Shown: positions 47,707 through 57,921 of the stretch, one piece after another
Layout: every line of letters starts with the position of its first letter
Numbering within the stretch: position 1 is the first letter of the stretch
Source of the DNA: Toxoplasma gondii ME49
Taxonomy: Eukaryota > Apicomplexa > Conoidasida > Eucoccidiorida > Sarcocystidae
DNA length: 64,000 bases
Assembly: GCF_000006565.2 (NCBI RefSeq)
Contig: NC_031469.1
Coordinates: 2,252,583 to 2,316,582 of the forward strand
Direction of reading: 5' to 3'
The notes under the pieces: generated by a model
The model's database searches: none
The model's input: only the letters and a program-made list of their open reading frames with translations
What the model was told of the DNA's origin: nothing
Translations under genes and position numbers: made by a program

Positions 47707-48060
47707 CGTGCCTGTCCACTTGATCCAAAGCAAAACTCCGCCTCACCAACTCTCCGCAGCTCGACAGTGTCTCCTGGAAATTTCGTTCCCACCATCTGTA
47801 AAATATTCACGCCGTGAGGCATGATCTCTGTACGAGGCGCTGGTAAGTGGCCTCTCACCGAGGTTGTTTCGTGGACAGTGTTTACATTATCGCACATGGC
47901 AAGGGTACAGCAAATCATCAAGCAGCTGTTGGATACAGACAGTACACCGCGGCGGTCCCCTCCCTCCAAGAGCTTGAAGTCACCCCGAGACGCGCCGCCA
48001 CGCTGGAATATAATGCCTGTTTCCGCTTGGGCAGCTGATTAATGCCGGTTACCCCACATA
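47707..48060. other. Short interval after the secretory gene
   Basis: Short frames only (up to 73 codons, 47821-48042). A 175-codon minus-strand frame (47442-47969) covers exon 2 and this interval, but it is best read as a shadow of the exon. It contains no repeat shared with the rest of the window and no obvious regulatory element. Confidence 0.4.
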
Positions 48061-48480
48061 TTTTCTGTGTTGTGTCGGATGTCCAAGCGCTGCGTTAATG
48101 CGACAGAAGACCGCGTGCGCGTTGAGCCGCAAAGGAAAGTGTCAGTGCCGAGCCGGTCCCTCGGGCAGGGTGGTGCCTATAGGGGATGTGCTGATATCGG
48201 CGAAAGACGTGGTTTTTGATTCGTTAGGGGGGAATTGCATATCGACCCCATGTAATTGCCTTGCAGGATAACGATTTTACTTGTGGGTTGCTGCGATAAT
48301 ACGGGACAGGTCGTCGAGGCTCTCCCGGTTGTCTGGAGAACATGATTGGCCGCAAATGGTAAAATCGAATGTCATCTCAATGGGTGCGTGTGGTCTATTG
48401 CCATGTGGCTTCACAGGCTGTAAGCAGGCACTGGGCGGAAGGAAAGAGGACGAGGATGTATTGTTCTTATTGACGAGCCG
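48061..48480. repeat. Duplicated block V, copy 1
   Basis: About 420 bp matching 49661-50079 with scattered substitutions and a few small indels. Shared landmarks are CTGCGTTAATGCGACA (copy 1), GATATCGG..AAAGACGTGG and GGACAGGTCGTCGAGGCTCT. A minus-strand frame in both copies could encode the peptide NRPHAPIEMTF.FTICGQSC, but a 2-bp indel alters the frame at its end and most differences change residues, so coding is doubtful. Similarity stops abruptly after TTGTTCTTATTGA.GAGCCGA. Confidence 0.88.
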
Positions 48481-49191
48481 AAGTCGAGGGCGGGACACGT
48501 GGTACTCGTACTGTCGGATACAGCCGAATGAGGCTAGGACATGCTGTCGCCGGCAGTATTCGGTTGCCCGTGAAAGGAAAATGCAGTGTTGAGTAGTTTG
48601 TGCCACCGGTTCGCAAAATGGCTGTGCGGCAGTGTTGTTTGCCTTTGAGGCAGAGTAAGGACACGGTGGTACGAGGGGTCGAGTGAAATCGTGTCCATTG
48701 TGGCAGTGGAATGTGCACTGCATGAGCTATGCTATGGGCGTGACGATGTGGTGGTATTGACAGCGGCGTGGCATTCGCTTATGGGTGACATACGCATCAT
48801 GCTCGACGATGGCTGGCTTCAACACGTGGGAGTAGATTAGCGCATCCAGTGGCGCTGTCACGAGCCAGGTGGGTGGCCCTCCGACGGCTGGAAAGGCGTG
48901 ATGTGGCTCTCCCGCGTTTCTGATACACGTGGGTATGCTTTCGGCATAGACCTAGACGCCCCTGTGTCGTTCCTGTGCTCAGCAAGGACCAGTACGTAGT
49001 GGGGAGTTTTGCCAGTTTGCACAGAAAACGATCCCGTTGATTGAGCTCGTGAAATGTTACCGGACTGCGACTGGTCCAGCGGCGTGTACGCCTGCTGTGG
49101 GTCACGAAAAATAGGCCAGGTTGCATGTGCGCCGGGAGTTTGATAGAGATCGCAGGTTGACAGTAGGCTGATGTGCGGTTAGCCTGACCCC

Positions 49192-49722
49192 CTAATGTTG
49201 CTTAGTAGCCACCGACAAACGAGGATGGCTGCCCTCCTGAACCGCGCGTTTCTTCAGCTCCACGAGGTAAGCACTTGTCACAGGCAAGTCAGGCTCGTCG
49301 ACCGAGGCATTGTTAGTCTTTGGTCGTAGTACAAGCCCGGTACTGTGGTTAGTCGAGGTGCTCGACAGCACGAAAACGTCATGTGGGGCATCTCGTATTC
49401 CACCCAACGTCAGTGACACGGATCATCCTGACAGGTTTGGCATGACACAGCAAGGGATCGGTTCGCGTCTTCCTAGAACACTAGAAATGTTTCCTTCTGT
49501 TTCTCCTGTCATTTCCGACAATGTTTTTTTTTTGTTGAGGCGGCTCATCCGTCTCGTTCCCTCCCTCCCGTATACTGGTCTCGCGTGTGAGCCAGAGGGC
49601 CACTCTTGTTCATACCGTCCGGGTACTGCATGCACGCGAAAGAATGCTAAATGCCTCTCATTTTCTGCTTTGTGTCGGACGTCGAAGCGTTGCGTTAATG
49701 CGACACACGTCGGTGTGCGCAC
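49192..49722 (-). pseudogene. Open frame interrupted by one in-frame TGA
   Basis: On the minus strand two frames in the same register, 49722-49423 and 49419-49192, are separated only by one TGA (49423-49425). Ignoring that stop gives about 175 codons. The upstream part is basic and polar (GREGTRRMSRLNKKKTLSEM, then RREPIPCCVMPNLSG). The downstream part reads like a folded domain end (EPDLPVTSAYLVELKKRAVQ). It begins inside duplicated block V copy 2, so the right end is shared with another locus. It could be a decayed gene, a stop lying in an unrecognised intron, or chance. No family is recognised, and nothing suggests selenocysteine. Confidence 0.2.
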
Positions 49723-50079
49723 TGAGCCGCAAACGAAAGTGTCAGTGCCGAAGCGGTCCCTTGGGCAGGGTGGTGCCTACAGGGGATGTCCTGATATCGG
49801 TGAAAGACGTGGTTTTTGATTCGTCAGGGGGGAATTGCATATCGACCCCATCTAATTGCCTTGCAAGACAACGATTTTACTTGGGTTGCGGCGAAAATAC
49901 GGGACAGGTCGTCGAGGCTCTCCCGGTTGTCTGGAGAACATGATTGGCCGCAAATGGTAAAACCGAATGTCATCTCAATGGGTGCGTGTGGTCTATTGCC
50001 ATGTGGCTTCACAGGCTGTAAGCAGGCACTGGGCGGAAGGAAAGAGGACGAGGATGTATTGTTCTTATTGATGAGCCGA
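49661..50079. repeat. Duplicated block V, copy 2
   Basis: Second copy of 48061-48480. It is 2 bp shorter at ACTTGGGTTGCGG (copy 1 ACTTGTGGGTTGCTG). To the right it passes, within about 60 bp, into block Z copy 1. Confidence 0.88.
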
Positions 50080-50142
50080 GACCGAGGGAGTTCTAAGCGA
50101 TCGAGGAAATATAGTATATACGGGAAGTGACGTAAGCAGGAT

Positions 50143-50769
50143 TCCGCTGGGATTCATGGCTATGGGCGACAACTTGTTGGGTAATCTGTGAGATCAGCGC
50201 TACACGAGTAGCGGAGGTCCGGGGCAGTGGAACGGAGTTAGAAAGATTGAGAGTGTCGGTCCGGATCGATACGGTTTGGCTTAAGCACGCGGTGTAGCGT
50301 GCAAGAGCCACGGTGTCACCCAAGAGGAACTGCCAAAATACCGATACAGAATATGGTGCCCACTACACAGGTTAGTCAGGGGTTTGTCGTCCAACACAGC
50401 ACACTGGAATACGTCTGGAGCAGCAATGTCCTGGTGCGAAACGAGGCGGTAGTCCTACAACTGGAGGTCATTATTAGTTTCTGTCTGTTTCAGATGTACA
50501 TCATCGTGTTTTGAGCGTCGCGCCTAGCGTTGCTTTCTCTTGTACATGACCAGGTTTCAGCAGTAGGTGGCTATGAAGTCGCGCGCCACGACGGAGTCCA
50601 CAGGGTGTTCCGATAAGAAGCGTACTATGCTTGCGGGTTTGCTCATCCAGCTGGGTGACAGGAAGACGTGGCTGCGTTCATGCTGCTTAGGAGTTGCTCG
50701 CACCTGCAGTTGGCTGTTAGTGTCACGTTGGATTACATCAGCTGAAGGCAGTACGCGGCTGCGACGCAC
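50143..50769. repeat. Duplicated block Z, copy 1
   Basis: About 627 bp nearly identical to 51706-52330. Near-identity ends sharply after GGCTGCGACGCAC. Beyond that point (50770 to about 51010) the two copies remain recognisably related (for example GCAAGGCTCCTGT, GGATTGTTGTGA.ACGCC) but are strongly diverged. A plus-strand frame (ATG 50573) includes LLIQLGDRKTWLRSCC, and a minus-strand frame (50557-50769) contains SADVIQRDT. Both have counterparts in the diverged copy near 54743-54986. Confidence 0.9.
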
Positions 50770-51326
50770 GGTTCTTTCAGGCCCGTCTAAAGAGAGAGGG
50801 AGGGGTCGTAAGACGCGCTGCCATGTGTAACTGGACGAGTGTCAAATCGGATAGAGCGTGTCGATTGCCGGCCGACGCCGCCTCTGGCAAGGCTCCTGTA
50901 CTTGACAACGGTGGAACGGATTGTTGTGATACGCCTGATCCCATGAAGGACTGAGCGGACCAGCGACTGCCGAGAGTCGTTGAGATAGAGAGGTCGTTAC
51001 GGCTCTGTAAGTTTGTTCTGGACTTTTGTCTGCCTCCCAAATGCTGTTTGCGAGAGTGCCGTGTCGTTTTTTGTCTACTTTGCGGAACTAACGCGCGCCG
51101 GCAGTTTGGGACACAATGTCGGGTGCTGCGGGAGTGCTTTTGTTTTCCGCCATCGTGTGACGATAGTTTCGTTACGCCGATTGGTCCTGGGACGCGATGC
51201 CGCGCATGTCGATGACGCTTTCATCGTGTGGATGCTGAATAAAAGCGGCCCTCTGCGTTTCTGTCAGGGAAGGGCGGCAAGCGATTCATCGAGACTGGGT
51301 AAATGTTTATGTTTGTATCCTCGCTA

Positions 51327-52330
51327 ATGTCGCTTCAATGAATAGGTCTTGTTCCGTCGGCGGACGTGTTTCGGGTAGATTCGCGGCTCGACAGCGCCCC
51401 ACGCATAGTAGCTACTTCGGTAGGGCCACTTGCGTCCGAGTTCCTGGGATGGTTGAAGCCTCGCGGCCGCCTTTGAGCAATCCAGCAGCAGTCGTGCAGC
51501 TGCTCGCATTCCATGGCCTGCCCGACATCAACATCGCGTTGTGTGGCATGCCGAACAGGCTGTAGGATACTTGTCACGCTATTGCATGCCTATTGGGCAC
51601 CGGTGTCCATATCAGATGTAGAGACGTGGGGGAGCATCCTTTGCTTCTGGAGCGAATGGAGCCACGGGACGAGGACAGCAGCACTCTGTAGAGGTCAGGA
51701 GGATCCCGTTTGATTCATGGCCATGGGCGACAACTTGTTGGGTAATCTGTGAGATCAGCGCTACACGAGTAGCGGAGGTCCGGGGCAGTGGAACGGAGTT
51801 AGAAAGATTGAGAGTGTCGGTCCGGATCGATACGGTTTGGCTTAAGCACGCGGTGTATCGTGCAAGAGCCACGGTGTCACCCAAGAGGAACTGCCAAAAT
51901 ACCGATACAGAATATGGTGCCCACTATACAGGTTAGTCAGGGGTTTGTCGTCCAACACAGCACACTGGAATACGTCTGGAGCAGCAATGTCCTGGTGCGA
52001 AACGAGGCGGTAGTCCTACAACTGGAGGTCATTATTAGTTTCTGTCTGTTTCAGATGTACATCATCGTGTTTTGAGCGTCGCGCCTAGCGTTGCTTTCTC
52101 TTGTGCATGACCAGGTTTCAGCAGTAGGTGGCTATGAAGTCGCACGCCACGACGGAGTCCACAGGGTGTTCCGATAAGAAGCGTACTATGCTTGCGGGTT
52201 TGCTCATCCAGCTGGGTGACAGGAAGACGTGGCTGCGTTCATGCTGCTTAGGAGTTGCTCGCACCTGCAGTTGGCTGTTAGTGTCACGTTGGATTACATC
52301 AGCTGAAGAGAGTACGCGGCTGCGACGCAC
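51327..52330. repeat. Duplicated blocks W + Z, copy 1 of W and copy 2 of Z
   Basis: The left part (51327-51712) is nearly identical to 53982-54368. The right part (51713-52330) matches Z copy 1, and its first half also matches 54369-54667. A short frame in the W part ends with HGLPDINIALCGMPNRL, also found at 54221. After 52330 the sequence continues as a diverged relative of 54976-55195. Confidence 0.9.
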
Positions 52331-53771
52331 ATCTCGGCAAGCACCGTGTGAAAGGGAGGGGGTGTCGGGAAATGTAGGGATGTCGCCGTACGGGCCGGGT
52401 GTCGTGTTGATCAGCCAGTTTCAATTGCAAGCGGACAGCGTGTCGGGCAAGTCTCCTGTGCGAGTCGACAACAGCTTAATCGATTGTTGTGACACGCCAG
52501 GTCCTGCAAAGAAGAGACCGGACGCGCGTCTTCCCTGATTTGTCGAGACAGTGTTAACAGTTTTTTGTCTTGGTTTTTTGTCTCGCAGATGCTCTTTCCG
52601 GACTTGCTGTGTCGTTCGTTATCTGCTGTGAGGTCCTGGAGCGCGGGGACGCATTCAGTCCGGTGCCATGACCTGTTTGAGCTGGGTCGGTGAGCAGCCA
52701 TGCATCCCGGCGGCCAGTCCTAGTAGCTTGGTCTATTATGGGCTTTATTTTTATATCGAAGGACCCATGCATCGTGGATTAGATATGTGCATGGGTGTCG
52801 AGCTGTGGAAGAGCTCCATGTCCTGACGTATACACGAGCGACCAAGGATTTTTCTTGATCCTGTGGAAACATTTGTATTTGACTAGAAAGAGGGGAAGCA
52901 AGTCGAGCAATGGCTCGGTACAGATCCAGTGGGGGAACACGCTGCTTTGGATTCGCGGTGATCACTTGATAGACTTTTTTTTGACGTTCTTGCCGTGCTT
53001 CTCAACATCACGATCGCTCGTGAGAAGCGTGCTCGCACGCGTGCGCAGACACGGTTCGTATCGCGAGATGTTGACGGACCTCACAGACCGTACGCAGACT
53101 CAAGAGTTGGTGGACAGAATAAGGGGGGGAGCGTGCTAAGGGGATGATTAATCAGGAACGTTTTCCGCGGTAGCGCGACTTGATTGACATCGACAGTAGC
53201 AGACTCTGTGACGAGCAACAGAGGATCGTTGCTCTTGTGGGACTAGAACTCGTGACGTGGTGTATATATGAGGGCTGTGTGCATATGCACATGGACGGCC
53301 AGCAGACTCACAAATGTGGCCCATCGCGACACGACAGAGCCAGTCATCGCGGATCGCGAAGCTCGGGATGTCATCTTGGAGAAATAAGTAAATGCTCTTA
53401 TGGGCGTTTACCTGGCACCCTGGCCGTTGACACCAAGCCTTACACAAGGCACTAGAGTATTTGTCGGAAAGCAATTGAAGGGGACAAATGAACAGCATCC
53501 GCACATTTGCAGCGCGTCACTTGTGGCCGACCGTTTCGGACGTATCATGATGTTTGCCGTGCATATCCTCTAATTTTCCTCGTCCCGTTCCGCCCTCAGG
53601 TTGATCGCGTAGGCAGAACTCGTTTTCGAGTTAGGCAGCATACGAGGCCATTGTTCGTCATCGGTGTCACTCATGTTGCGAGTGGGTAGTGCGACTCGGG
53701 TGGTAAAAGCATGCGTTGAGAAACAATTTGAGGACGCGAGGGGCCATTTTCTCGGTTAAGGATACTTGCTT

Positions 53772-54221
53772 ATGGCCCTGGAGGGCTGCGAAGTCGGCAT
53801 CATGAGCGACAGGCGTGACTGTTCATCGCCTTGCTTGACACTGTCGTCAATGAAACACTCCCTGTGTCGACTGTCACCGGCATCATCAGCCCCCGCGAGT
53901 ACGAGAACGACATGCATCTCGGTACACAGTACCCGAACAAAAGGGTCGGATGTCCTCTCCGTGTGGTTTCACAAGCTGAGTGATGCCGCTTCAATGATAA
54001 GAGCGTGTTTCGTCGGCGGACGTGTTTCGGGTAGATTCGCGGCTCGACAGCGCCCCACGCATAGTAGCTACTTCGGTAGGGCCACTTGCGTCCGAGTTCC
54101 TGGGATGGTTGAAGCCTCGCGGCCGCCTTTGAGCAATCCAGCAGCAGTCGTGCAGCTGCTCGCATTCCATGGCCTGCCCGACATCAACATCGCGTTGTGT
54201 GGCATGCCGAACAGGCTGTAG
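53772..54221 (+). CDS. Uncharacterised open frame extending into duplicated block W
   Basis: An ATG opens 149 codons. The N-terminal half is unique to this copy and Ser/Thr-rich (SSPCLTLSSMKHSLCRLSP). From about residue 75 it runs through block W and ends HGLPDINIALCGMPNRL, the same end found in a shorter frame at 51338-51565. The minus strand is also open for 121 codons over the same interval. No signal peptide, membrane segment or domain is visible. The shared C-terminal half comes from near-identical duplicated DNA, so its conservation says nothing about function. Confidence 0.2.
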   Translation: MALEGCEVGIMSDRRDCSSPCLTLSSMKHSLCRLSPASSAPASTRTTCISVHSTRTKGSDVLSVWFHKLSDAASMIRACFVGGRVSGRFAARQRPTHSSYFGRATCVRVPGMVEASRPPLSNPAAVVQLLAFHGLPDINIALCGMPNRL

Positions 54222-54667
54222 GATACTTGTCACGCTACTGCATGCCTATTGGGCACCGGTGTCCATATCAGATGTAGAGACGTGGGGGAGCATCCTTTGC
54301 TTCTGGAGCGAATGGAGCCACGGGACGAGGACAGCAGCACTCTGTAGAGGTCAGGAGGATCCCGTTTGATTCATGGCCATGGGCGACAACTTGTTGGGTA
54401 ATCTGTGAGATCAGCGCTACACGAGTAGCGGAGGTCCGGGGCAGTGGAACGGAGTTAGAAAGATTGAGAGTGTCGGTCCGGATCGATACGGTTTGGCTTA
54501 AGCACGCGGTGTAGCGTGCAAGAGCCACGGTGTCACCCAAGAGGAACTGCCAAAATACCGATACAGAATATGGTGCCCACTATACAGGTTAGTCAGGGGT
54601 TTGTCGTCCAACACAGCACACTGGAATACGTCTGGAGCAGCAATGTCCTGGTGCGAAACGAGGCGGT
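53982..54667. repeat. Duplicated blocks W + Z (chimeric third copy)
   Basis: About 686 bp nearly identical to 51327-52012. Only a few substitutions are seen (for example CACGCTATTGC versus CACGCTACTGC, and GTATCGTGC versus GTAGCGTGC). Near-identity stops abruptly at AACGAGGCGGTA|CTCACAC, where copies 1 and 2 read AACGAGGCGGTA|GTCCTAC. Confidence 0.9.
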
Positions 54668-55195
54668 ACTCACACGCTCCGGGTGCATCATTACGTTCTG
54701 CCTTTCAAATGCATATCAATGTTATTCGAGACTCGACCGCCGTTAGTTTTTTGGCGTCGTGTTCAGGGTGAAACTGTAGGTGGTTCGGATGTCGCAGAGC
54801 AGTGCTGAATTGTTGCGTTCTGATGAGCACGGTCCCGTGCTTGCTGGTTTGCGTATCCAGCTGGTGAACGAAGCAGTTGTTGCGGTCATCCCACTATGGA
54901 GATGCTCACAGCTACGTCCGCTGATGGTGTCACCCCGAATTACATCAGCCCGAGACAGTACGCTACTGCGTGGCACAGATCCATAAACACCGTGCGAAAA
55001 AGGGGGGCGTGCCGGGAAATGCGTTGATGTCGCCCTCTGGACCGGGTGGCGTTGATCACTGACAAATGTAAGCAGACATCGTCGGGCAAGGCTCCTGTGG
55101 CAGTCGACGACAGTGGAATGGACTGTTATGATACGCCAGTTCGTACAAAGAAGAGACAGGACGCGCGTCCTTCGAGAAAAGTCGAGACGGTGTTA
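54668..55195. repeat. Diverged Z paralogue following the chimeric junction
   Basis: Collinear with 50458-51000 and 52014-52560 but at clearly lower identity. Shared anchors include CTTGCTGGTTTGCGTATCCAGCTGG, ATTACATCAGC, GGCAAGGCTCCTGTGG and AAAGAAGAGACAGGACGCGCG. It is an older member of the Z family whose left part has been replaced by a recent W/Z tract. Confidence 0.75.
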
Positions 55196-56380
55196 TGATT
55201 TTCTATGAATTCATTCTGGTATTTTGTCGGTCGCCGGGGGCGGTTTCCACGTGCGGCGCTGCGTACAGTTGTTGCGTTGCCGATCTGTGCCGCAGTGACA
55301 CGTCTGGGCGGGATGCCGTATTCTGCTCTGTCTCCGTTTGCTCCCGTCTAGTTGGTAGTTTCGTATCCATCGGATTGCCCGGTCGTTATGGAAATGCGTC
55401 AGTCGCATGCCTGGAAGCCGTGTAATTTCCCGCTTCCCCGTAGATTTCGTGGATATATGAGGAACCATCGAATTACCGATTACTACTGTGTCAGGCTAGC
55501 GTCAATTCTGAAAGGCTGGGGGCGGCTCTCGTCTCCCTTGAGCGCGCCTGGTCATTAGTGGCGAGATCGTATCTCTTCATGCTCTCGGCGAATATCGTGC
55601 TCCGTGTCCATATGTCACAGCTTGTAAGCTAATGGAAGGCAGGGCGCGTGGAGATTGCGATGACAGGGCGTTCGTGGGAGCGACAGAATGAATCAGGAGC
55701 ATCCCTCCTCTACGATGAGAGGGGTGAAGGATGCTTGCAGACCGCCACCGCATCAGCACATTGCCGCCGGTGGGAAGGGGTGACGTCTTGGCGGACTCTA
55801 CATCAGGGACATCCTCTGTCGTATTAAAGGGTGGGAAGGTGATGCGGCGTTCGCGAACGCTGAAAACAGTGTTTCGTGTCAATGCGACATGGCCTATAGG
55901 GTTGACCGTTTTCGTGAGTGTCGTGCAATGATGACGTGAGCATCCGAGAAATAATAATGCAGACAGATCCCCACCGGACAGCTAGTATGCATCGTTCTCA
56001 TTTTAACGATACCCCTTCGCAGCCCACTAAGGAATGAGCTGCCCCCTCGACATATTGGACTCGCGACGGATGCACGCTATGCCATAAGCACCTGGTTGTG
56101 CGCCCACAGTCATCCGAACGTCTCCTTGGTCCTTCAATTACTCAGCGTGTGCCGGTAGGTAGTGAGAGTTTTGTGGCGCCGGAGTCAGCGCTCATTTGTT
56201 CCACAGTTTGTCAAACGTGTGCCCATGCTGCCAGCACCCGCGACAGCCTCAGTTCCTCATCACTCTCGGGTTTTCGGCTGACAAGCCAATTCAGCGGAGA
56301 ATCATAAAAATGTTTTTAGTTGGCATCGCGAGTTTCTACAGCTCAAGATGGTATGGTGCTTGCAAGAAAGCCTCTCTGCG

Positions 56381-57222
56381 CAATGTGAAGGGACTTGCCT
56401 GCGTGTATTGTTCGACGGGAGGGTCTTTAACGGCACATCGGAGTCTGCCCGAGACTCTCTGAACGGGGATGGAGTACACTTGTGGCATCACATTCCTAAG
56501 AGGATGAGGCGATTGCGGGCGCTGCTGGCAGGCGTAGTAGTGTGCGGGCAAGGCTGTTTTGCGTCTGCGTCTTTCTGACTGTTAGCTCGCTCACTGTGGA
56601 GAGAAGCTTGGTTGTTGGTTTTACGACTGCCTTTGTACATTTCATTCGTTATTCGATGGTCGTGATAGAAGTCGATGGATGTTTTGTGGAATTATGCCAA
56701 AGAATTAGATGTCGTGCCAAAAGCATTTAAGGTGATGCGCTCTGTGCTCCTTGCGTCTCGGTCTTCTATCTCGGCAAGCGCGAAGCGAGTGCTGCCATCT
56801 TCACCAGCCAACACAATGGGTTTAAGACACTTTGCATGTGTTGCTGTTACCCGTACGCCGTTGATACTGCTGATATTTCGGTGTTGCAACCAGACTGTAG
56901 GCTATCAGTACATACTGATACGAGGACTGAAGCAGGGACGGCGCAGAGATATTACCAGAAATGGAAGCGACGCCGCGACCAGGAGCTAGGGGGCAGACCA
57001 ATAGAGTGGAGAGCCATGCGGATGGGGCTGTGATCTGCTGAGCGGAGACGAATTTTGGGGTGTGTTTCCTGTTGTAGCGGGTTGCAGCGGTAGAGCACAA
57101 TACTGCTATGGAGGGAGGAGGGACTGAAGGATACGATGTGCCGACTCGAGAAATATCTGCATGTTATTTTTTAGTATTGTAGCGGCGAAGAGGCAGTCAG
57201 GGGGCCATTGACGACGAAGCCA
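56381..57222. repeat. Duplicated block Y, copy 1
   Basis: 842 bp matching 62304-63144. The first ~200 bp carry several differences (CACATCGG versus CGCATCGG, AAGAGGATGAGGCG versus AGGTGGATGAGGTG). From GTTAGCTCGCTCACTGTGG onward the copies are nearly identical. The same first ~200 bp also occur at the end of block X copy 1 (59371-59589). Confidence 0.92.
56675..56989 (+). CDS. Candidate small membrane protein in block Y copy 1
   Basis: An ATG opens 104 codons starting MDVLWNYAKEL, with a Ser-rich middle, a hydrophobic VAVTRTPLILLIFRCC segment and a basic end (RGLKQGRRRDITRN). The copy in block Y2 (62598) differs at one base, a synonymous Arg codon (CGG/CGT). A competing minus-strand frame (56692-56889) reads like a soluble domain (LAGEDGSTRFALAEIEDRDA), so the coding strand is uncertain. 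No homologue is recognised. Confidence 0.2.
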   Translation: MDVLWNYAKELDVVPKAFKVMRSVLLASRSSISASAKRVLPSSPANTMGLRHFACVAVTRTPLILLIFRCCNQTVGYQYILIRGLKQGRRRDITRNGSDAATRS

Positions 57223-57921
57223 GGCGGATCCATTTGTGTCCATGTGAACTATGAAATTCTAGACTGTCGGAGAGAATGCGCCGAACGGTGTTGCCTTGGG
57301 AAACACCGTAGTGTGTGAGGCTTGCAGGATTTTGTGTAGCGGTCTGTAACAGCGGATGCTGGAGTGCTGAGCTGCCGGGCAGTTATGCGGTGTTTCTAAT
57401 GGCCACCGTAATGTCGGCTTCAGACTCAGCAGGTACGATGGCAGTGGCTTTGTGCTGACTCAGAATATGGCCGCGTTAATTCTGATGTAGTCCCGGAAGC
57501 CTGTAAACTCGCAGAGTGTCTTTGCTTGGTTGCGAAACGGCGGAACACACCTTTTGTGATGTCGGTTGGGCTGACTTATATTCAAAGCGTCGCCTTAGAA
57601 CCTCTACCCGAATTCTTTGATGAGTATGGTTTCTATCCCCTATCGGCTGCCGCGCATGCGTGTCTTGGGCACAGTGTCGCGTTGTGCTCGTCCAGCTGAA
57701 GACCGTATGCACAAATGAGAGGGTCCAAGCAGGTTTCTAGAAGCCTTAGCGTGCAGCGCCCGCGAAATCACTCAGTCACGAGTGCTGTCTTGCGAAATTT
57801 CTGGATGAGCTTGCGGCTGTCTGTCGGTGTTGTTTTTGGGTGCCGGCTTTAGTCGGGCACCTTGGGATGGTCCTGGTGTTACGGCGCCGATGGCGCACGA
57901 CGTCATGAGGCAGACGCGTAA

